A DNA stretch of 64,000 nt from Micromonospora saelicesensis (GCF_900091575.1 NZ_FMCR01000002.1:41522-105521), one strand, 5' to 3'; positions 1-9,018 are shown, counted from the stretch's first letter. Program-made: numbers and translations. The notes: a model not told the origin generated them from the sequence alone.

Positions 1-1
1 C

Positions 2-922
2 GGCTGCCACAGTCAGGGCAACCGCTTCGGCATCTCCGACTGGGGCGCCGACGGTCTGATCGTCTCGGCCTGCACGATGACCGGCAACCTGGAGGCCGGG
101 TTCGACGTGTCGTCGCAGGGCACCTCGTCCGTGGCCGGCCGGGGTGGGCTGCTCACCGACTGCGTCATCGACGGCAACCTGCGCGACGGGGTCAGCATCG
201 GCAACAGCCCCGGCCCGTACACCGTCCGGGGCAACCGGATCAGCGGCAACGGCCGGCACGGCTACCACTCCCACGACCTCGGGCGCGGCTACCGGGGCTC
301 GGTGCGGGACGTGGTGATCGAGAGCAACGAGTTCTGGGGCAACGGCCTCGACGCGATCCGCATCGACCACCAGATGACCGACGCGGTGCTGCTGAACAAC
401 CGGATCCGCAACAACGGACGGCAGTACGGCGAGGGCACCGGCGGTACCGGCGACGCCGTCCACTACAGCGAGCGGTGCCTGGTGGACCGGTCGGCCAACT
501 GGCCGCACGACGGGCACCGGGGCAAGGTCCTACGGGTCGGAAAGGCCGTGGCCACGGTGGCCTCCAACACCGGCGACGAACTCACCCTCGCCCCGGTCCG
601 CCCGGACGCGTTCAGCGCGTGGAGCGGGGACGTGCCACCGCCGGGATGCGGGTACGAACTGGCCGCCGCGCCGAAGCTGCGGGCCGGCATCACCATCGAC
701 GCGCCGTTCGACTCGGCCACCATCCGGGGAAATCGGGTCTGGGACAACCACGACAACCCGACCCAGACGCACGGGCTGTGGATCACCGAGCGGGGCAGTT
801 GCGTTGACTGCCGGGTCGAGGACAACGACCTGGCCGGCAACGCCGACGAGGGGATGCGACTGGACACCCCGCCGGTGGGCGGACGGTGGCGCGACAACCA
901 CGTGGACAGCGACTGGAGCTGA
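2..922 (+). CDS. Right-handed parallel beta-helix protein, 5' end outside window
   Basis: The reading frame is open from base 2, so the gene begins upstream of the window. The first internal ATG at 77 is not a credible start because the frame upstream of it already encodes beta-helix sequence. The visible 306 residues are rich in short NRI.GN / NN.I..NG rungs (for example VRGNRISGNG and LLNNRIRNNGRQ), the signature of pectate-lyase-like or NosD-like right-handed beta-helices. These are usually secreted carbohydrate-binding or carbohydrate-cleaving proteins. No catalytic residues can be assigned. The C-terminus is Asn/Asp/Trp-rich and ends without an anchor. It converges on the sugar dehydrogenase gene, with a shared terminator between them. 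Confidence 0.8.
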   Translation, partial: GCHSQGNRFGISDWGADGLIVSACTMTGNLEAGFDVSSQGTSSVAGRGGLLTDCVIDGNLRDGVSIGNSPGPYTVRGNRISGNGRHGYHSHDLGRGYRGSVRDVVIESNEFWGNGLDAIRIDHQMTDAVLLNNRIRNNGRQYGEGTGGTGDAVHYSERCLVDRSANWPHDGHRGKVLRVGKAVATVASNTGDELTLAPVRPDAFSAWSGDVPPPGCGYELAAAPKLRAGITIDAPFDSATIRGNRVWDNHDNPTQTHGLWITERGSCVDCRVEDNDLAGNADEGMRLDTPPVGGRWRDNHVDSDWS

Positions 923-984
923 CCGGCCGCCGTCTGGACGTCCCGGCGATGGTGCCGGCGAGAACGTGGAGCTGAACGACGTGC

Positions 985-1014
985 GGCGGCGGCCGGAGTG
1001 ATCCGGCCGCCGCC
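985..1014. terminator. Hairpin terminator between convergent genes
   Basis: A 13-bp perfect stem (GGCGGCGGCCGGA paired with TCCGGCCGCCGCC) encloses a 4-nt GTGA loop. It lies between the end of the beta-helix gene and the end of the convergent sugar dehydrogenase gene, so it can serve both. There is no long T-run, as is common in high-GC actinobacteria. Confidence 0.7.
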
Positions 1015-1033
1015 ACTGTCGTGGTTGAACTGA

Positions 1034-3133
1034 TCAGCCGGCCAGACCGGCCACCGGGGTCGGGTCCAGCACCACCGTCGCCGAAGCGGACTGCGGGGGT
1101 ACGCCCGGGTCGGTCGGGGCGTCGGTGTACTCCGCGACGAACACCGCGGTCAGGTTGTCCGCGCCGCTGTGCCCACCGTCGAGGAAGGTGGGAATGGTCC
1201 CGGAGCAACCCGTCGAGGTGGAGAGCGGGTGCCCGTGCTCATCGTGCCCGAGCACGTAGGTGACCTTCACCCGGGAGCAGTCCACCGGCAGGTCGTCGGT
1301 GACCTTCACCTCGTACGCGACCGTCTGCCCGAACTGGAACGGCTGCCCGGCCTCCGGGGTGACGAACTCGACGATCGGCGCGGTCGGCCCGACCACCAGC
1401 GGCAGGGACGCCGAGGCGGACCGTCCGGTGCGGTCGGTGACCTTCAGCGTCGGCATGTACGAGCCGTTCTCCGGGAACGTCCAGCTCGCGTTCGGAGCGG
1501 TGCTGTCCACCGAGCCGTCCGCGTTGAAGTCCCACGCGTAGCTGAGCTTGTCACCGTCCGGGTCGGTCGTGCCGGCGCTGGAGAACGCGACGGTCAGCGG
1601 GGCCTGCCCAACGGTCGGGGTGCCACTGATCTTCGGGATCGGCGTCCGGTTGCCCCGGACGAAGTCGATCCGGGACAGCTGCGCGTCCGGGTTCTCGGCG
1701 AAGTAGCCGTCGCCGTACTCCAGCACGTAGAGCGCGCCGTCCGGGCCGAACTCCATGTCCATCGGGTTGTCCACCACCAGCGACGGCGCCACCGGACGGA
1801 TGTCCGTCACGTCGCCGTCCTCGTCGAGGCGGAACTCCTTGATGTAGTCGCGGGACCACTCGTAGAACAGCGGGACCCCGTCGTAGTAGGCCGGCCAGCG
1901 AGTGCGCGACGTGCTGGTTCCGTCGTAGTCGTACGCCGGGCCACCCATCGGAGAGATGCCGCCGGTGCCCAGCTGCGGGAACTCGGCCGAGGGGGCGGCC
2001 GCGTACCAGACCTCCGGCTGCTCGACCGGCGGCAGCACGCGCTTGCCGGTGTTGCGCGGTGAGTCGTTGACCGGGCGCTTGCAGTTGAACTTGGCGCCGG
2101 ACTCGCCGGTGGCGAAGTCGTAGTCGCGGTAGGCGATCGTCGGCGTCACGCAGTACGGCCAGCCGTAGTTCGCCGGCTTGTCGACGAGCATCCACCGGCC
2201 GTGCCCGGCCGGCCCGCGCTCCGGGTTCGGGCTGGAGGCGTCCGGGGAGTAGTCGCCCACGTACACGTTGTCGGTGCGCCTGTCGACGGCGAACCGGAAC
2301 GCGTTGCGCAGCCCCATCGCGTAGATCTCCGGGCGGGTCTGCGCCGTGCCGGCCTTGAACAGGTTGCCGGCCGGCACCGTGTAACCACCACCGGCCTTCA
2401 CCTTGATACGCAGCAGCTTGCCGCGCAGGTCGTTGGTGTTGGCCGAGGTGCGCTGGGCGTCGTACGCCGGGTGGCGGTCGGCCCGCTCGTCGATCGGGAT
2501 GTAGCCGTCGGAGGCGAACGGGTTGGTGTCGTCACCGGTCGACAGGTACAGGTTGCCCTTGCTGTCGAAGTCGATCTGGCCGCCGACGTGGCAGCAGATG
2601 CCCCGGTCGGTGGGCACGTCGATGATCTGCTGCTCGCTGGCGAGGTTGAGCTTCATCCCGTCCAGCTTGAACCGGGACAGCCGCAGCGCGCCCTTGAACC
2701 GCTGCCAGTCCGCCTCGGTGCCGGTCTCGGGCGCGTCCCCCTCGTTGACGCCGGGGGTCGCCGGGTCGTCCACCGGAGTGTCCATCGGCGGCGAGTAGTA
2801 GAGGTACACCCACTTGTTCTGGGCGAAGTTCGGGTCGATGGCGACGCCCTGCAACCCCTCCTCGTCGTGCTCGTACACCGGAATGTCGGCGGCGAGGGTG
2901 TTCAGCCCGGTGCGCGGGTCGTGGATGCGGACCTCACCGGTGCGGGAGGTGTGCAGCACCCGCAGGTCGGGCAGAACGGCGAGGCTCATCGGCTCGCCCG
3001 GGAAGTCGTTTAGTGTCACTTTCTGGAAGCTGCTGTCCGGCGGCGCGGCCGGCGCTGCGGACGCTGCCGACGGTGGTACGGCCAGACCGGCCGTCACCAG
3101 CAGCAGGGCGGACGCGAATGCGGTCCTGTTCAT
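1034..3133 (-). CDS. Secreted PQQ-type sugar dehydrogenase with PKD domain
   Basis: This 699-residue protein has a Sec-type signal peptide (residues 1 to about 27, ending ASAAPAAP). Next comes a six-bladed beta-propeller of the glucose/sorbosone dehydrogenase family with QGVAIDPNF, ICCHVGGQIDFDSKGNLYLSTGDD and MGLRNAFRFAVD motifs. A PKD-type Ig domain follows at about 497-580 (TDPDGDKLSYAWDFNADGSVD), then a C-terminal beta domain of about 115 residues. The family oxidises aldoses outside the cell using PQQ; substrate and cofactor are inferred from the family. GGGGGA lies 9 nt before the ATG. It sits 23 nt downstream of the isomerase/epimerase gene on the same strand, so the two are probably one operon for extracellular sugar use. 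Confidence 0.88.
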   Translation of the reverse strand: MNRTAFASALLLVTAGLAVPPSAASAAPAAPPDSSFQKVTLNDFPGEPMSLAVLPDLRVLHTSRTGEVRIHDPRTGLNTLAADIPVYEHDEEGLQGVAIDPNFAQNKWVYLYYSPPMDTPVDDPATPGVNEGDAPETGTEADWQRFKGALRLSRFKLDGMKLNLASEQQIIDVPTDRGICCHVGGQIDFDSKGNLYLSTGDDTNPFASDGYIPIDERADRHPAYDAQRTSANTNDLRGKLLRIKVKAGGGYTVPAGNLFKAGTAQTRPEIYAMGLRNAFRFAVDRRTDNVYVGDYSPDASSPNPERGPAGHGRWMLVDKPANYGWPYCVTPTIAYRDYDFATGESGAKFNCKRPVNDSPRNTGKRVLPPVEQPEVWYAAAPSAEFPQLGTGGISPMGGPAYDYDGTSTSRTRWPAYYDGVPLFYEWSRDYIKEFRLDEDGDVTDIRPVAPSLVVDNPMDMEFGPDGALYVLEYGDGYFAENPDAQLSRIDFVRGNRTPIPKISGTPTVGQAPLTVAFSSAGTTDPDGDKLSYAWDFNADGSVDSTAPNASWTFPENGSYMPTLKVTDRTGRSASASLPLVVGPTAPIVEFVTPEAGQPFQFGQTVAYEVKVTDDLPVDCSRVKVTYVLGHDEHGHPLSTSTGCSGTIPTFLDGGHSGADNLTAVFVAEYTDAPTDPGVPPQSASATVVLDPTPVAGLAG

Positions 3134-3156
3134 CAGGTGAGTCCCCCGGGGTGGTT

Positions 3157-4122
3157 TCAGTACCGAAGTGAAGCGAGATAGTCGAAGCCGACGCGAGCGG
3201 TGTCCAGGGCGTCGGCGGGGGAGCGCGGCGCAGTGCCCGCGTCGTCACGCTCCACGATGTACTCCTCGATGCCGGCCTCCCGCTCGTGGGCGAAGATGCG
3301 GCCGAAGTCGATGACACCGTCGCCGAGGTCGGCGAACCCACCCTCGACGTCGAGGTCCTTGACGTGCACCTGGCGGATCCGACCGCGGTTGGCCCGGATC
3401 ACGTCGACCGGGTCGTGGGCGCCCCGCCAGGTCCAGTAGAGGTCGAGCTCGAAGTGGACCAGCCGGGAATCGGTCTGTGAGCTGAGGATGTCGAACCCGG
3501 TCGAGCCGCCGGTCAGCGGCACGAACTCGAGCTGGTGGTTGTGGTAGCCGAAGTCGAGCCCCGCGCGTTCGGCGAGCCGACCGGCGCGGTTCAGGTCCCG
3601 GGCCAGGGCCCGGTAGACGGCGGGGTCCCGGATCGGCTGGCCGCTCGCGTCCCGACCGAAGTACGGGTGGACGATCTTCTTGCAGCCCACCACGTTGGCG
3701 TCGGCGAGAGCCTGCTCCCAGGTGGCGGCGTCGAACGGCTGCGGGATGCCGACGTGGCCGGAGGTGGAACGCAGCCCGGCCTCGTCGAGCGCGGCCCGGA
3801 ACTGTGCGGCGGTGCGTCCGACGAAACCGGCGTGCTCCACTCGCCGGTAGCCGATCCGACGCAGTGCGTCCAGAGTGCCGGGCAGGTCGGCGGCGAGCTG
3901 ATCACGCAGCGTGTAGAGCTGAATGCTGATCCGGTCCACCGGCACCCGGCGGCGGCCCTGGGCCTGCCCGGTGGAAGCGGCGGGCGCGGCGACGGCCGGG
4001 CCGCCGAGCAGACCGGCGGCGCCAACAGCGGCCGCGGAGACGGTCGCGGCGCGCAGCACTCCACGCCGGCTGACCGGCTCGGACGCCGGCGTCGGCCCCG
4101 GTCGGTTGAGTTGTTGATCCAT
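3157..4122 (-). CDS. Sugar phosphate isomerase/epimerase family protein, Tat-exported
   Basis: This 321-residue xylose-isomerase-like TIM barrel has a twin-arginine signal (SRRGVLRAATVSAAAVG, residues 19-35) and an Ala-rich h-region, so it is probably exported folded. The barrel starts near residue 60 (ISIQLYTLRDQL). Metal-binding candidates are YHNHQLEF (about 193), ELDLYW (about 229), HVKDLD (about 254) and a late Glu in VERDDAG. The family acts on sugars or inositols; the substrate is unknown. It is the promoter-proximal gene of a pair with the PQQ-type sugar dehydrogenase. Confidence 0.85.
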   Translation of the reverse strand: MDQQLNRPGPTPASEPVSRRGVLRAATVSAAAVGAAGLLGGPAVAAPAASTGQAQGRRRVPVDRISIQLYTLRDQLAADLPGTLDALRRIGYRRVEHAGFVGRTAAQFRAALDEAGLRSTSGHVGIPQPFDAATWEQALADANVVGCKKIVHPYFGRDASGQPIRDPAVYRALARDLNRAGRLAERAGLDFGYHNHQLEFVPLTGGSTGFDILSSQTDSRLVHFELDLYWTWRGAHDPVDVIRANRGRIRQVHVKDLDVEGGFADLGDGVIDFGRIFAHEREAGIEEYIVERDDAGTAPRSPADALDTARVGFDYLASLRY

Positions 4123-4848
4123 GGTGGTGGTCCCTTCCTGACGGCTGGTACGCCGTCGGCGGCGGTCGACCTGACTGCCGTCCGCCGGGCGTGCCGAACC
4201 GGCCGGAGGCGGGCTCCGGCTGGACGGTGAGGGACGGCGCGGGTGCGGCCCGGACCCATCGGGAGCGGAACGCGGCGACCCGGCAGAGGTGGCGGCAAGT
4301 TGATCGACGAATGGGCAACCCTCTATCTAGATCGAGACCTTACCCTTGCCTCCGGACGAAGGCAAAGCTTTGTCGCGTTCGCCGGAAGTTTCGCTTCAAC
4401 TGACAAAAGTCCGCCCACGAGGTGCGCCACCCGGCCTGACCTTCTACTTCCCGTGCCCACCACGCCGCCCGATCCGCCCGGCCCGACGCGGGGTGATCCA
4501 CTCGGGTTCATGGAAGTCGCGGTTTTAGGGCGACCCGGATGCCGCGACTTCCATGAAGTCGAGTCGATCATGGAGCGGGTCCTCCCCACGCGGCCGACGC
4601 CCTGTGTCGGTGCGCGCCGAGCCCACCCCCAGATGCCACCACCCCGCCATTCGGACAGTCGACGTTGCGTCGCTCAAGCGGAGCAAAACACATGACAAGG
4701 GTCGGTTGAACCCCTGTTCCGGCCAAGCGGAGCATTGTCGGAAAATGCGTCGATAAATGCGCCGCCGATTATTTCCGAATGCCGCGAATGGTCCCCTCGG
4801 GCGGGCAAGAATATGGCGGAGGGAAGTCGAAAACGGGGGGACTGAAAC
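4123..4848. other. 726-bp gene-free divergent intergenic region
   Basis: I see no credible gene here; the open frames have atypical composition and no homology I recognise. It must hold the promoters of the divergent epimerase (left) and L,D-transpeptidase (right). It contains a long palindromic repeat at 4494-4570. The stretches 4315-4400 and 4670-4830 are markedly richer in A+T than the neighbouring genes. Confidence 0.7.
4494..4570. repeat. Palindromic dispersed repeat, copy 1
   Basis: Two 29-nt arms (4494-4522 and 4542-4570) are near-perfect reverse complements. They begin TGATC and contain CTCGGGTTCATGGAAGTCGC. The loop is 19 nt and ends CCGGATG. A second copy with the same arm design and the same loop length is at 63269-63350. 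I see no terminal duplication of flanking bases and no internal gene, so it resembles a REP or MITE-like element rather than an insertion sequence. Confidence 0.8.
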
Positions 4849-6117
4849 ATGACGTCTAGGCGGCGATTGACGCTGTTGGCGGTAACCATCGCAGCCGCAC
4901 CACTCGTCCTGGGTGCGTGCACCGCCGACCGGGGTTCGGCGACCGGCTCGGCCAAGAAGCACGCCGCCCCACCGGAACTCGCTGTGACGCCGGGGGACAA
5001 GGCCCGGGACGTCCCGGTCAGCGCCGAGGTGGGCACGGTGGTCAAGGGTGGGAGGGTCACCGGCGTACGCCTCACCGACGACAAGGGCAAGCAGGTCAAC
5101 GCCGAGCCGCGCGAGGACGGCTCCGGCTGGGTGCCGAGCGCCCCGCTGCAACCACGACGGACCTACACCGCCGAGGTGACCGCGACCGGTGACTCCGGTG
5201 CCACCACCACCCGCACCACCACCTTCACGACGATGGCCAAATCGACCAAGCCGCAGATCACCAGCACACTCTATTTCAACGGCAATCGGACGTACGGCAC
5301 GGCGATGCCGGTAACGGTGGCTTTCGACCCAGGAATTCCGAAAGAGGCCAGGGCGGATGTCCAGCGGCGGTTGTTCGTAAAGACCAATCCACCGCAACCG
5401 GGCACCTGGTCGTGGCTTGAGGATGGAAGTCAGGTCTATTACCGGGCTCCCGATTTCTGGAAGCCGGGGACCACCATCAGTGTCCGGGCCGGTCTGGAAG
5501 GTCTGCCGATCGGAAAGAAACTGGTCGGCGACGCCGAGCGGACCGCGACCTCCAAGATCGGACGGCAGGTCTCGCTGGAGATCGACAACGCCACGAAGCA
5601 GATGACCGTGCTGCGCGACGGCAAGCAGGTCCGCCGGATCCCGGTCAGCCTGGGCAAGCCGAGCACGCCGAGTTCCAGCGGCAAGATGGTGATCATGGAG
5701 AAGCACGAGCGGGTCACCTTCGACACCCGGGGTGAGCCGGACGGCGGCTACGTGGTCGACGTCGACGACGCCCAGCGCTACACCTGGGGCGGCGAGTTCA
5801 TCCACTCCGCCCCCTGGTCGGAGGGGGACCAGGGCAACACCAACGTCTCGCACGGTTGCGCGAACGTCTCCGCCACCGCCGCCAACTGGTTGATGGGGGT
5901 GACGCAGGTTGGCGACCTGGTCACCGTCAAGGGCACCGAGGTGGAGCTACAGCCGGGCAACGGCTGGACCGCGTGGAACGTGAGCTGGGACGAGTTCGCC
6001 CGGGGCAGCGCCCTGCCGGTGCCGCCCGGGCTCAAGCCCGCGCCGGTAGCCCCGGCGCACCCGGGCGCGGTGGCCGGCGGATCGCCCGCGCCTGCGCCCT
6101 CGGTCAGCGGCCGCTGA
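4849..6117 (+). CDS. Lipoprotein L,D-transpeptidase with Ig-like domain
   Basis: This 422-residue cell-wall enzyme forms 3-3 peptidoglycan cross-links. A lipobox (VLGAC, Cys24) marks a lipoprotein signal. Residues about 40-125 form a Big_5-like Ig domain, followed by a second beta domain (about 130-240) and the YkuD catalytic domain (about 245-360). The active-site motif is FIHS (His319) followed by NVSHGCANVS with nucleophile Cys337. The architecture matches mycobacterial LdtMt2-type enzymes. The C-terminus is Pro/Ala-rich. GGAGGGAAG lies upstream of the ATG. It is monocistronic, ending at a convergent terminator. Confidence 0.93.
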   Translation: MTSRRRLTLLAVTIAAAPLVLGACTADRGSATGSAKKHAAPPELAVTPGDKARDVPVSAEVGTVVKGGRVTGVRLTDDKGKQVNAEPREDGSGWVPSAPLQPRRTYTAEVTATGDSGATTTRTTTFTTMAKSTKPQITSTLYFNGNRTYGTAMPVTVAFDPGIPKEARADVQRRLFVKTNPPQPGTWSWLEDGSQVYYRAPDFWKPGTTISVRAGLEGLPIGKKLVGDAERTATSKIGRQVSLEIDNATKQMTVLRDGKQVRRIPVSLGKPSTPSSSGKMVIMEKHERVTFDTRGEPDGGYVVDVDDAQRYTWGGEFIHSAPWSEGDQGNTNVSHGCANVSATAANWLMGVTQVGDLVTVKGTEVELQPGNGWTAWNVSWDEFARGSALPVPPGLKPAPVAPAHPGAVAGGSPAPAPSVSGR

Positions 6118-6134
6118 GACACCACTGACGGCAG

Positions 6135-6173
6135 GACAGGGTCGGCCCGCCACCACGGCGGACCGGCCCTGTC
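6135..6173. terminator. Bidirectional hairpin terminator
   Basis: Arms 6135-6151 and 6157-6173 (17 nt each, two G-U/A-C mismatches) enclose a 5-nt loop. The hairpin sits between the convergent L,D-transpeptidase and SMP-30-like genes. Confidence 0.65.
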
Positions 6174-6195
6174 GCCGCCCGCGGCCATCACGCCA

Positions 6196-7212
6196 TCACC
6201 CCAGGGGTACGCGGGCCACCCCGGACCCGGTCAGGCTGCCCAGCCAGAGGTGGTCGCCGTGCTGGCGTACCCCGGTGATCATCGAGTAGTGCCCGTTCGG
6301 ACCGTGCAGTGTCCGGCGGACCGTTCCCGCGTCGTCGACCAGCGCTACCAGCCCGTAGCGGCGTGGCTGCGGCTGCATCGCGTCGGGCAGCAGGGCGGCG
6401 ATCTGGCGCAGCCGCGGATGGGGCAGCAGCCGTTCGGCGATCGGCACCCGGGGGCTGGGCAGCGCGATCCAGTACGTCCCGTCGCCAACCGAGGCAAGAT
6501 TGTCCGGGTACGCGGGCAGGTCGGCGAGGACCCGCACACCGCCGCCGAGTTCGACCCGCAGCAGGCGGTGGGTGCTGGTCTCCACCAGCATCAGCGCCGA
6601 CTCGTCCGGGGTCAGCGCGATTCCGTTGGGGAAGTACAGCCCGTCGGTCACCACCTCGGTGCGGCCGCTACCCGGATGGTGGGCCAGCACCCGACCGTTG
6701 GGACGGTGCTCCAGCAGGTCCCGCTTCCAGTGCGAGACGGGAAACCGGTCGGAGCTGTCGGTGAAGTAGATGGTGCCGTCACGGCCCACCGTCGCGTTGT
6801 TGGCCAGGTGCACCGGGGGTGCCGTTCCGGTCAGTTCGCGTACCGCGCCGTCCGGGGTGACCCGCAGCAATCCGCGGTACGCGTCGCAGACCACCAGGGC
6901 CTCACCGGACGGGTCCAGCTCGATGCCGAGCGGACGACCCCCGGTCTCGGCCAGCAGTTGGGGTGGGGTGCCGGCCAGCGCGTCGACGGGCCACCACCAG
7001 AGCCGACCGTCCTCGTCGCCACTGATCACCCGCCCGGAGCGGTCGATCAGCACGTCCTCGGGGCCGATGGCGCCCGCGGGGAGGGGTAGCAACTCGGCCT
7101 CGTCGAGCCGACGGTCGGTGGGGGCCCATGGCCCGGCCAGCGCCGGAGGGCTGGTCGCCGGCTCGCGGACGGGGCGGATCAGCCGGGGCGGCCGGGGCCG
7201 GGGGATCAGCAT
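6196..7212 (-). CDS. SMP-30/gluconolactonase/strictosidine-synthase-like beta-propeller protein
   Basis: This 338-residue protein has repeated beta-propeller blades (PEDVLIDRSGRVISGDEDG, IYFTDSSDRFP, FPNGIALTPDES, YPDNLASVGDGTYWIAL). These match the SMP-30/LRE and strictosidine-synthase-like superfamily of lactonases and related hydrolases. The substrate is unknown. The open frame extends upstream to 7347. I chose the ATG at 7212 (MLIPRPRPPRL) because the extra 45 residues are Pro/Gly/Arg-rich and atypical. No signal peptide is evident. Confidence 0.8.
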   Translation of the reverse strand: MLIPRPRPPRLIRPVREPATSPPALAGPWAPTDRRLDEAELLPLPAGAIGPEDVLIDRSGRVISGDEDGRLWWWPVDALAGTPPQLLAETGGRPLGIELDPSGEALVVCDAYRGLLRVTPDGAVRELTGTAPPVHLANNATVGRDGTIYFTDSSDRFPVSHWKRDLLEHRPNGRVLAHHPGSGRTEVVTDGLYFPNGIALTPDESALMLVETSTHRLLRVELGGGVRVLADLPAYPDNLASVGDGTYWIALPSPRVPIAERLLPHPRLRQIAALLPDAMQPQPRRYGLVALVDDAGTVRRTLHGPNGHYSMITGVRQHGDHLWLGSLTGSGVARVPLG

Positions 7213-7381
7213 CGGCCTATTCTCCACCCGAATGCCGGCCGACCCCCGGGTTCCGAGCGCGTGCGGCGCGCCGCGCGGGCCCCTGACTCCACCCCGAGAG
7301 GGAGGTGGAGCGCCTCGGGGTATGCCCCTGGGCGTACCCGGAATCACTCCGCGGAGGGGCGAAAGTGTCGGTGGTGGCGGC

Positions 7382-7387
7382 TAGATT
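7382..7387 (+). promoter_or_regulatory. Candidate -10 element (TAGATT) for leaderless STAS gene
   Basis: TAGATT ends 7 nt before the ATG at 7395. The same arrangement (TANNNT, 6-8 nt, start codon) recurs before at least five other genes in this window. That favours the ATG at 7395 over an upstream GTG at 7365, which has a good GGAGG. Confidence 0.5.
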
Positions 7388-7394
7388 TCTGGGC

Positions 7395-7781
7395 ATGGAA
7401 GAGCACAGCGACCGGCTGGACGTGCAGGTCAGCGTGGGTGACCAGATGGTCCTCGTGCGGGTGGCCGGCGAGGTCGACATCGCCACGGTGGCCGCGTTCC
7501 GGTCCGCGCTGTGGTCCGCGCCGGCCCGCCCGGTGCTTCAACTGGAGATGTCCGGGCTGCGGCTGCTCTCCGCCGCTGGCGTTCGCACGCTGCTCGCGGC
7601 GCATCTGCGCGTGCGGGCCTGCGGTGGCGAGTTGGTCCTGGTCGACCCGAGCCCGGTGGTGGCGCGGGTGCTGCGCGTCAGCGGCCTGCACCGCGTGATG
7701 CCGATTCTGGAGCTGACCTCGCCGATGGAGGCCGCGCGTCGCCCGGTGGTCGCAACCACGGACCTGCAACTGGCCGCCTGA
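7395..7781 (+). CDS. STAS-domain anti-anti-sigma factor-like protein
   Basis: This 128-residue single STAS domain (LDVQVSVGDQMVLVRVAGEVD, then LEMSGLRLLSAAGVRTLLAA) is typical of anti-anti-sigma factors of the SpoIIAA/RsbV type. The phospho-acceptor Ser/Thr is expected in the D-SGL-LLSA region; here SGLRLLSAAG offers Ser candidates. It should control a sigma factor through an anti-sigma kinase, but neither partner is adjacent. An alternative GTG start at 7365, with GGAGG 7 nt upstream, would add 10 residues. Confidence 0.82.
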   Translation: MEEHSDRLDVQVSVGDQMVLVRVAGEVDIATVAAFRSALWSAPARPVLQLEMSGLRLLSAAGVRTLLAAHLRVRACGGELVLVDPSPVVARVLRVSGLHRVMPILELTSPMEAARRPVVATTDLQLAA

Positions 7782-7858
7782 CCCCGACGGCGAGTGGGCT
7801 CCCACCCTCGTACCCGGACGCGGGGCCGCCGACGTGGGCCGGCGACCCCGACAATCGG

Positions 7859-8251
7859 TCAGCTCACGCCGAGCAGGTCGACGACGAAGACCAGCGTCTC
7901 GCCCGGCTTGATGACGCCGCCGGCGCCCCGGTCGCCGTACCCCAGGTGCGGCGGGATGATCAGGCGACGGCGACCGCCGACGCGCATGCCGACGACGCCC
8001 TGGTCCCAGCCGGCGATGACCTGGCCGCCGCCGAGCGGAAAGTCGAACGCCTCGCCCCGGTTCCAGGACGAGTCGAACTCGCCGCCGGTGGAGTGCGACA
8101 CGCCGACGTAGTGCACGCTGACCAACTGGCCCGGCTCGGCCTGCGGGCCGTCGCCCACGGTGATGTCCTCGATCACGAGGTCGGCCGGCGGTGCACCCTC
8201 GATCGGACCAACCTCGGGCTTGCCCGACTGGGCGCCTGCTGCCTGGGTCAT
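7859..8251 (-). CDS. FKBP-type peptidyl-prolyl cis-trans isomerase
   Basis: This 130-residue cytosolic protein is a single FKBP domain: VSVHYVGVSHSTGGEFDSSW, AFDFPLGGGQVIAGWDQG, VGGRRRLIIPPHLGYGDRG, LVFVVDLLGV. It catalyses prolyl isomerisation and acts as a folding helper. The conserved Tyr, Asp, Trp and Phe of the FK506 pocket are visible. There is no signal peptide. It appears monocistronic. Confidence 0.93.
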   Translation of the reverse strand: MTQAAGAQSGKPEVGPIEGAPPADLVIEDITVGDGPQAEPGQLVSVHYVGVSHSTGGEFDSSWNRGEAFDFPLGGGQVIAGWDQGVVGMRVGGRRRLIIPPHLGYGDRGAGGVIKPGETLVFVVDLLGVS

Positions 8252-8417
8252 GCGGGGATCTCCTGCCGTGTTGGGTGATGTGTCCGGTCACCGTCGATCC
8301 TGCCGGATCACCCCTCACCGATGTGCGGCGGACCCGCAACCTGCTCCGCGGCCCCGTCCGCCGGTCGTGCACCGACGGTCCCGGTGGCCCTTCGGGCCCG
8401 GGCGGTGGGACGACGAC

Positions 8418-8453
8418 GCGGCGGGCGTCACCGATGCTGGTGACGCCCGCCGC
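8418..8453 (-). terminator. Hairpin terminator after DoxX gene
   Basis: A perfect 15-bp stem (8418-8432 with 8439-8453) around a 6-nt loop lies just past the stop of the leftward DoxX gene. Confidence 0.75.
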
Positions 8454-8469
8454 AGGGGGTGTGCGGTGT

Positions 8470-9018
8470 TCACCGCAGCCAGGGCATCCGCCGGACGATC
8501 GGCAGTCTCGCCCACACCCGGCCGAGACCCCAGGTGTCGCCGGCGTTGACCAGCGCCAGGACCGCCAGCACCGCCGCGTAGATCAGGTGGTCGTCCATGA
8601 AGGGGTTGTTCTCCGGAGGCAGAACGGCGGTCCACATCATGACCAGCAGCAGCCCACCGGCCACGGCGGCGACCCGCATGCCGATGCCGAGCAGCAGCGC
8701 GACACCGATCCCGGCCAGGCCGACCATGAAGAGCCAGTCCGCCCAGGCGGCACCGGCGATCCCGGCGTAGAGATCCTTGAACGGGCCCGTCACGCCGAAG
8801 GTCAGGAATCCCTTGGTGGGGCTGCCCCCGTTGATCCAGGCGTTCTTCGACTCGGTGGCCATCCCGAAGCCGAACATCTTGTCGATGAAGGCCCAGAGGA
8901 AGATCCAGCCGAGCGCCAGCCGGGTGCCGGCCAGGATGTACCGGACGGCCCGTTCGTGAGCGGTGCCGGCCTTGGCAGCGGTGTTATCGGCGGTGACCCG
9001 CTCGATCGTCGCGATCAT
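8470..9018 (-). CDS. DoxX-family integral membrane protein
   Basis: This 182-residue protein has about four membrane segments (ILAGTRLALGWIFLWAFIDK, LFMVGLAGIGVALLLGIGM, AAVAGGLLLVMMWTAV, IYAAVLAVLALVNAG). It resembles the DoxX/thiosulfate:quinone oxidoreductase small-subunit family. Its function is probably in membrane redox chemistry but is not defined. The open frame extends far upstream, but the ATG at 9018 has a GAAGGGA/GGAG leader and begins where family similarity begins. It is divergent from the CBS-BON gene; DoxX and CBS proteins often appear together in hypoxia or redox loci. Confidence 0.82.
   Translation of the reverse strand: MIATIERVTADNTAAKAGTAHERAVRYILAGTRLALGWIFLWAFIDKMFGFGMATESKNAWINGGSPTKGFLTFGVTGPFKDLYAGIAGAAWADWLFMVGLAGIGVALLLGIGMRVAAVAGGLLLVMMWTAVLPPENNPFMDDHLIYAAVLAVLALVNAGDTWGLGRVWARLPIVRRMPWLR

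Noticed and set aside
4191..4695. Small plus-strand genes in the 4.1-4.8 kb gap
   Set aside because: The frames cross the palindromic repeat, have no ribosome-binding site and have odd composition.
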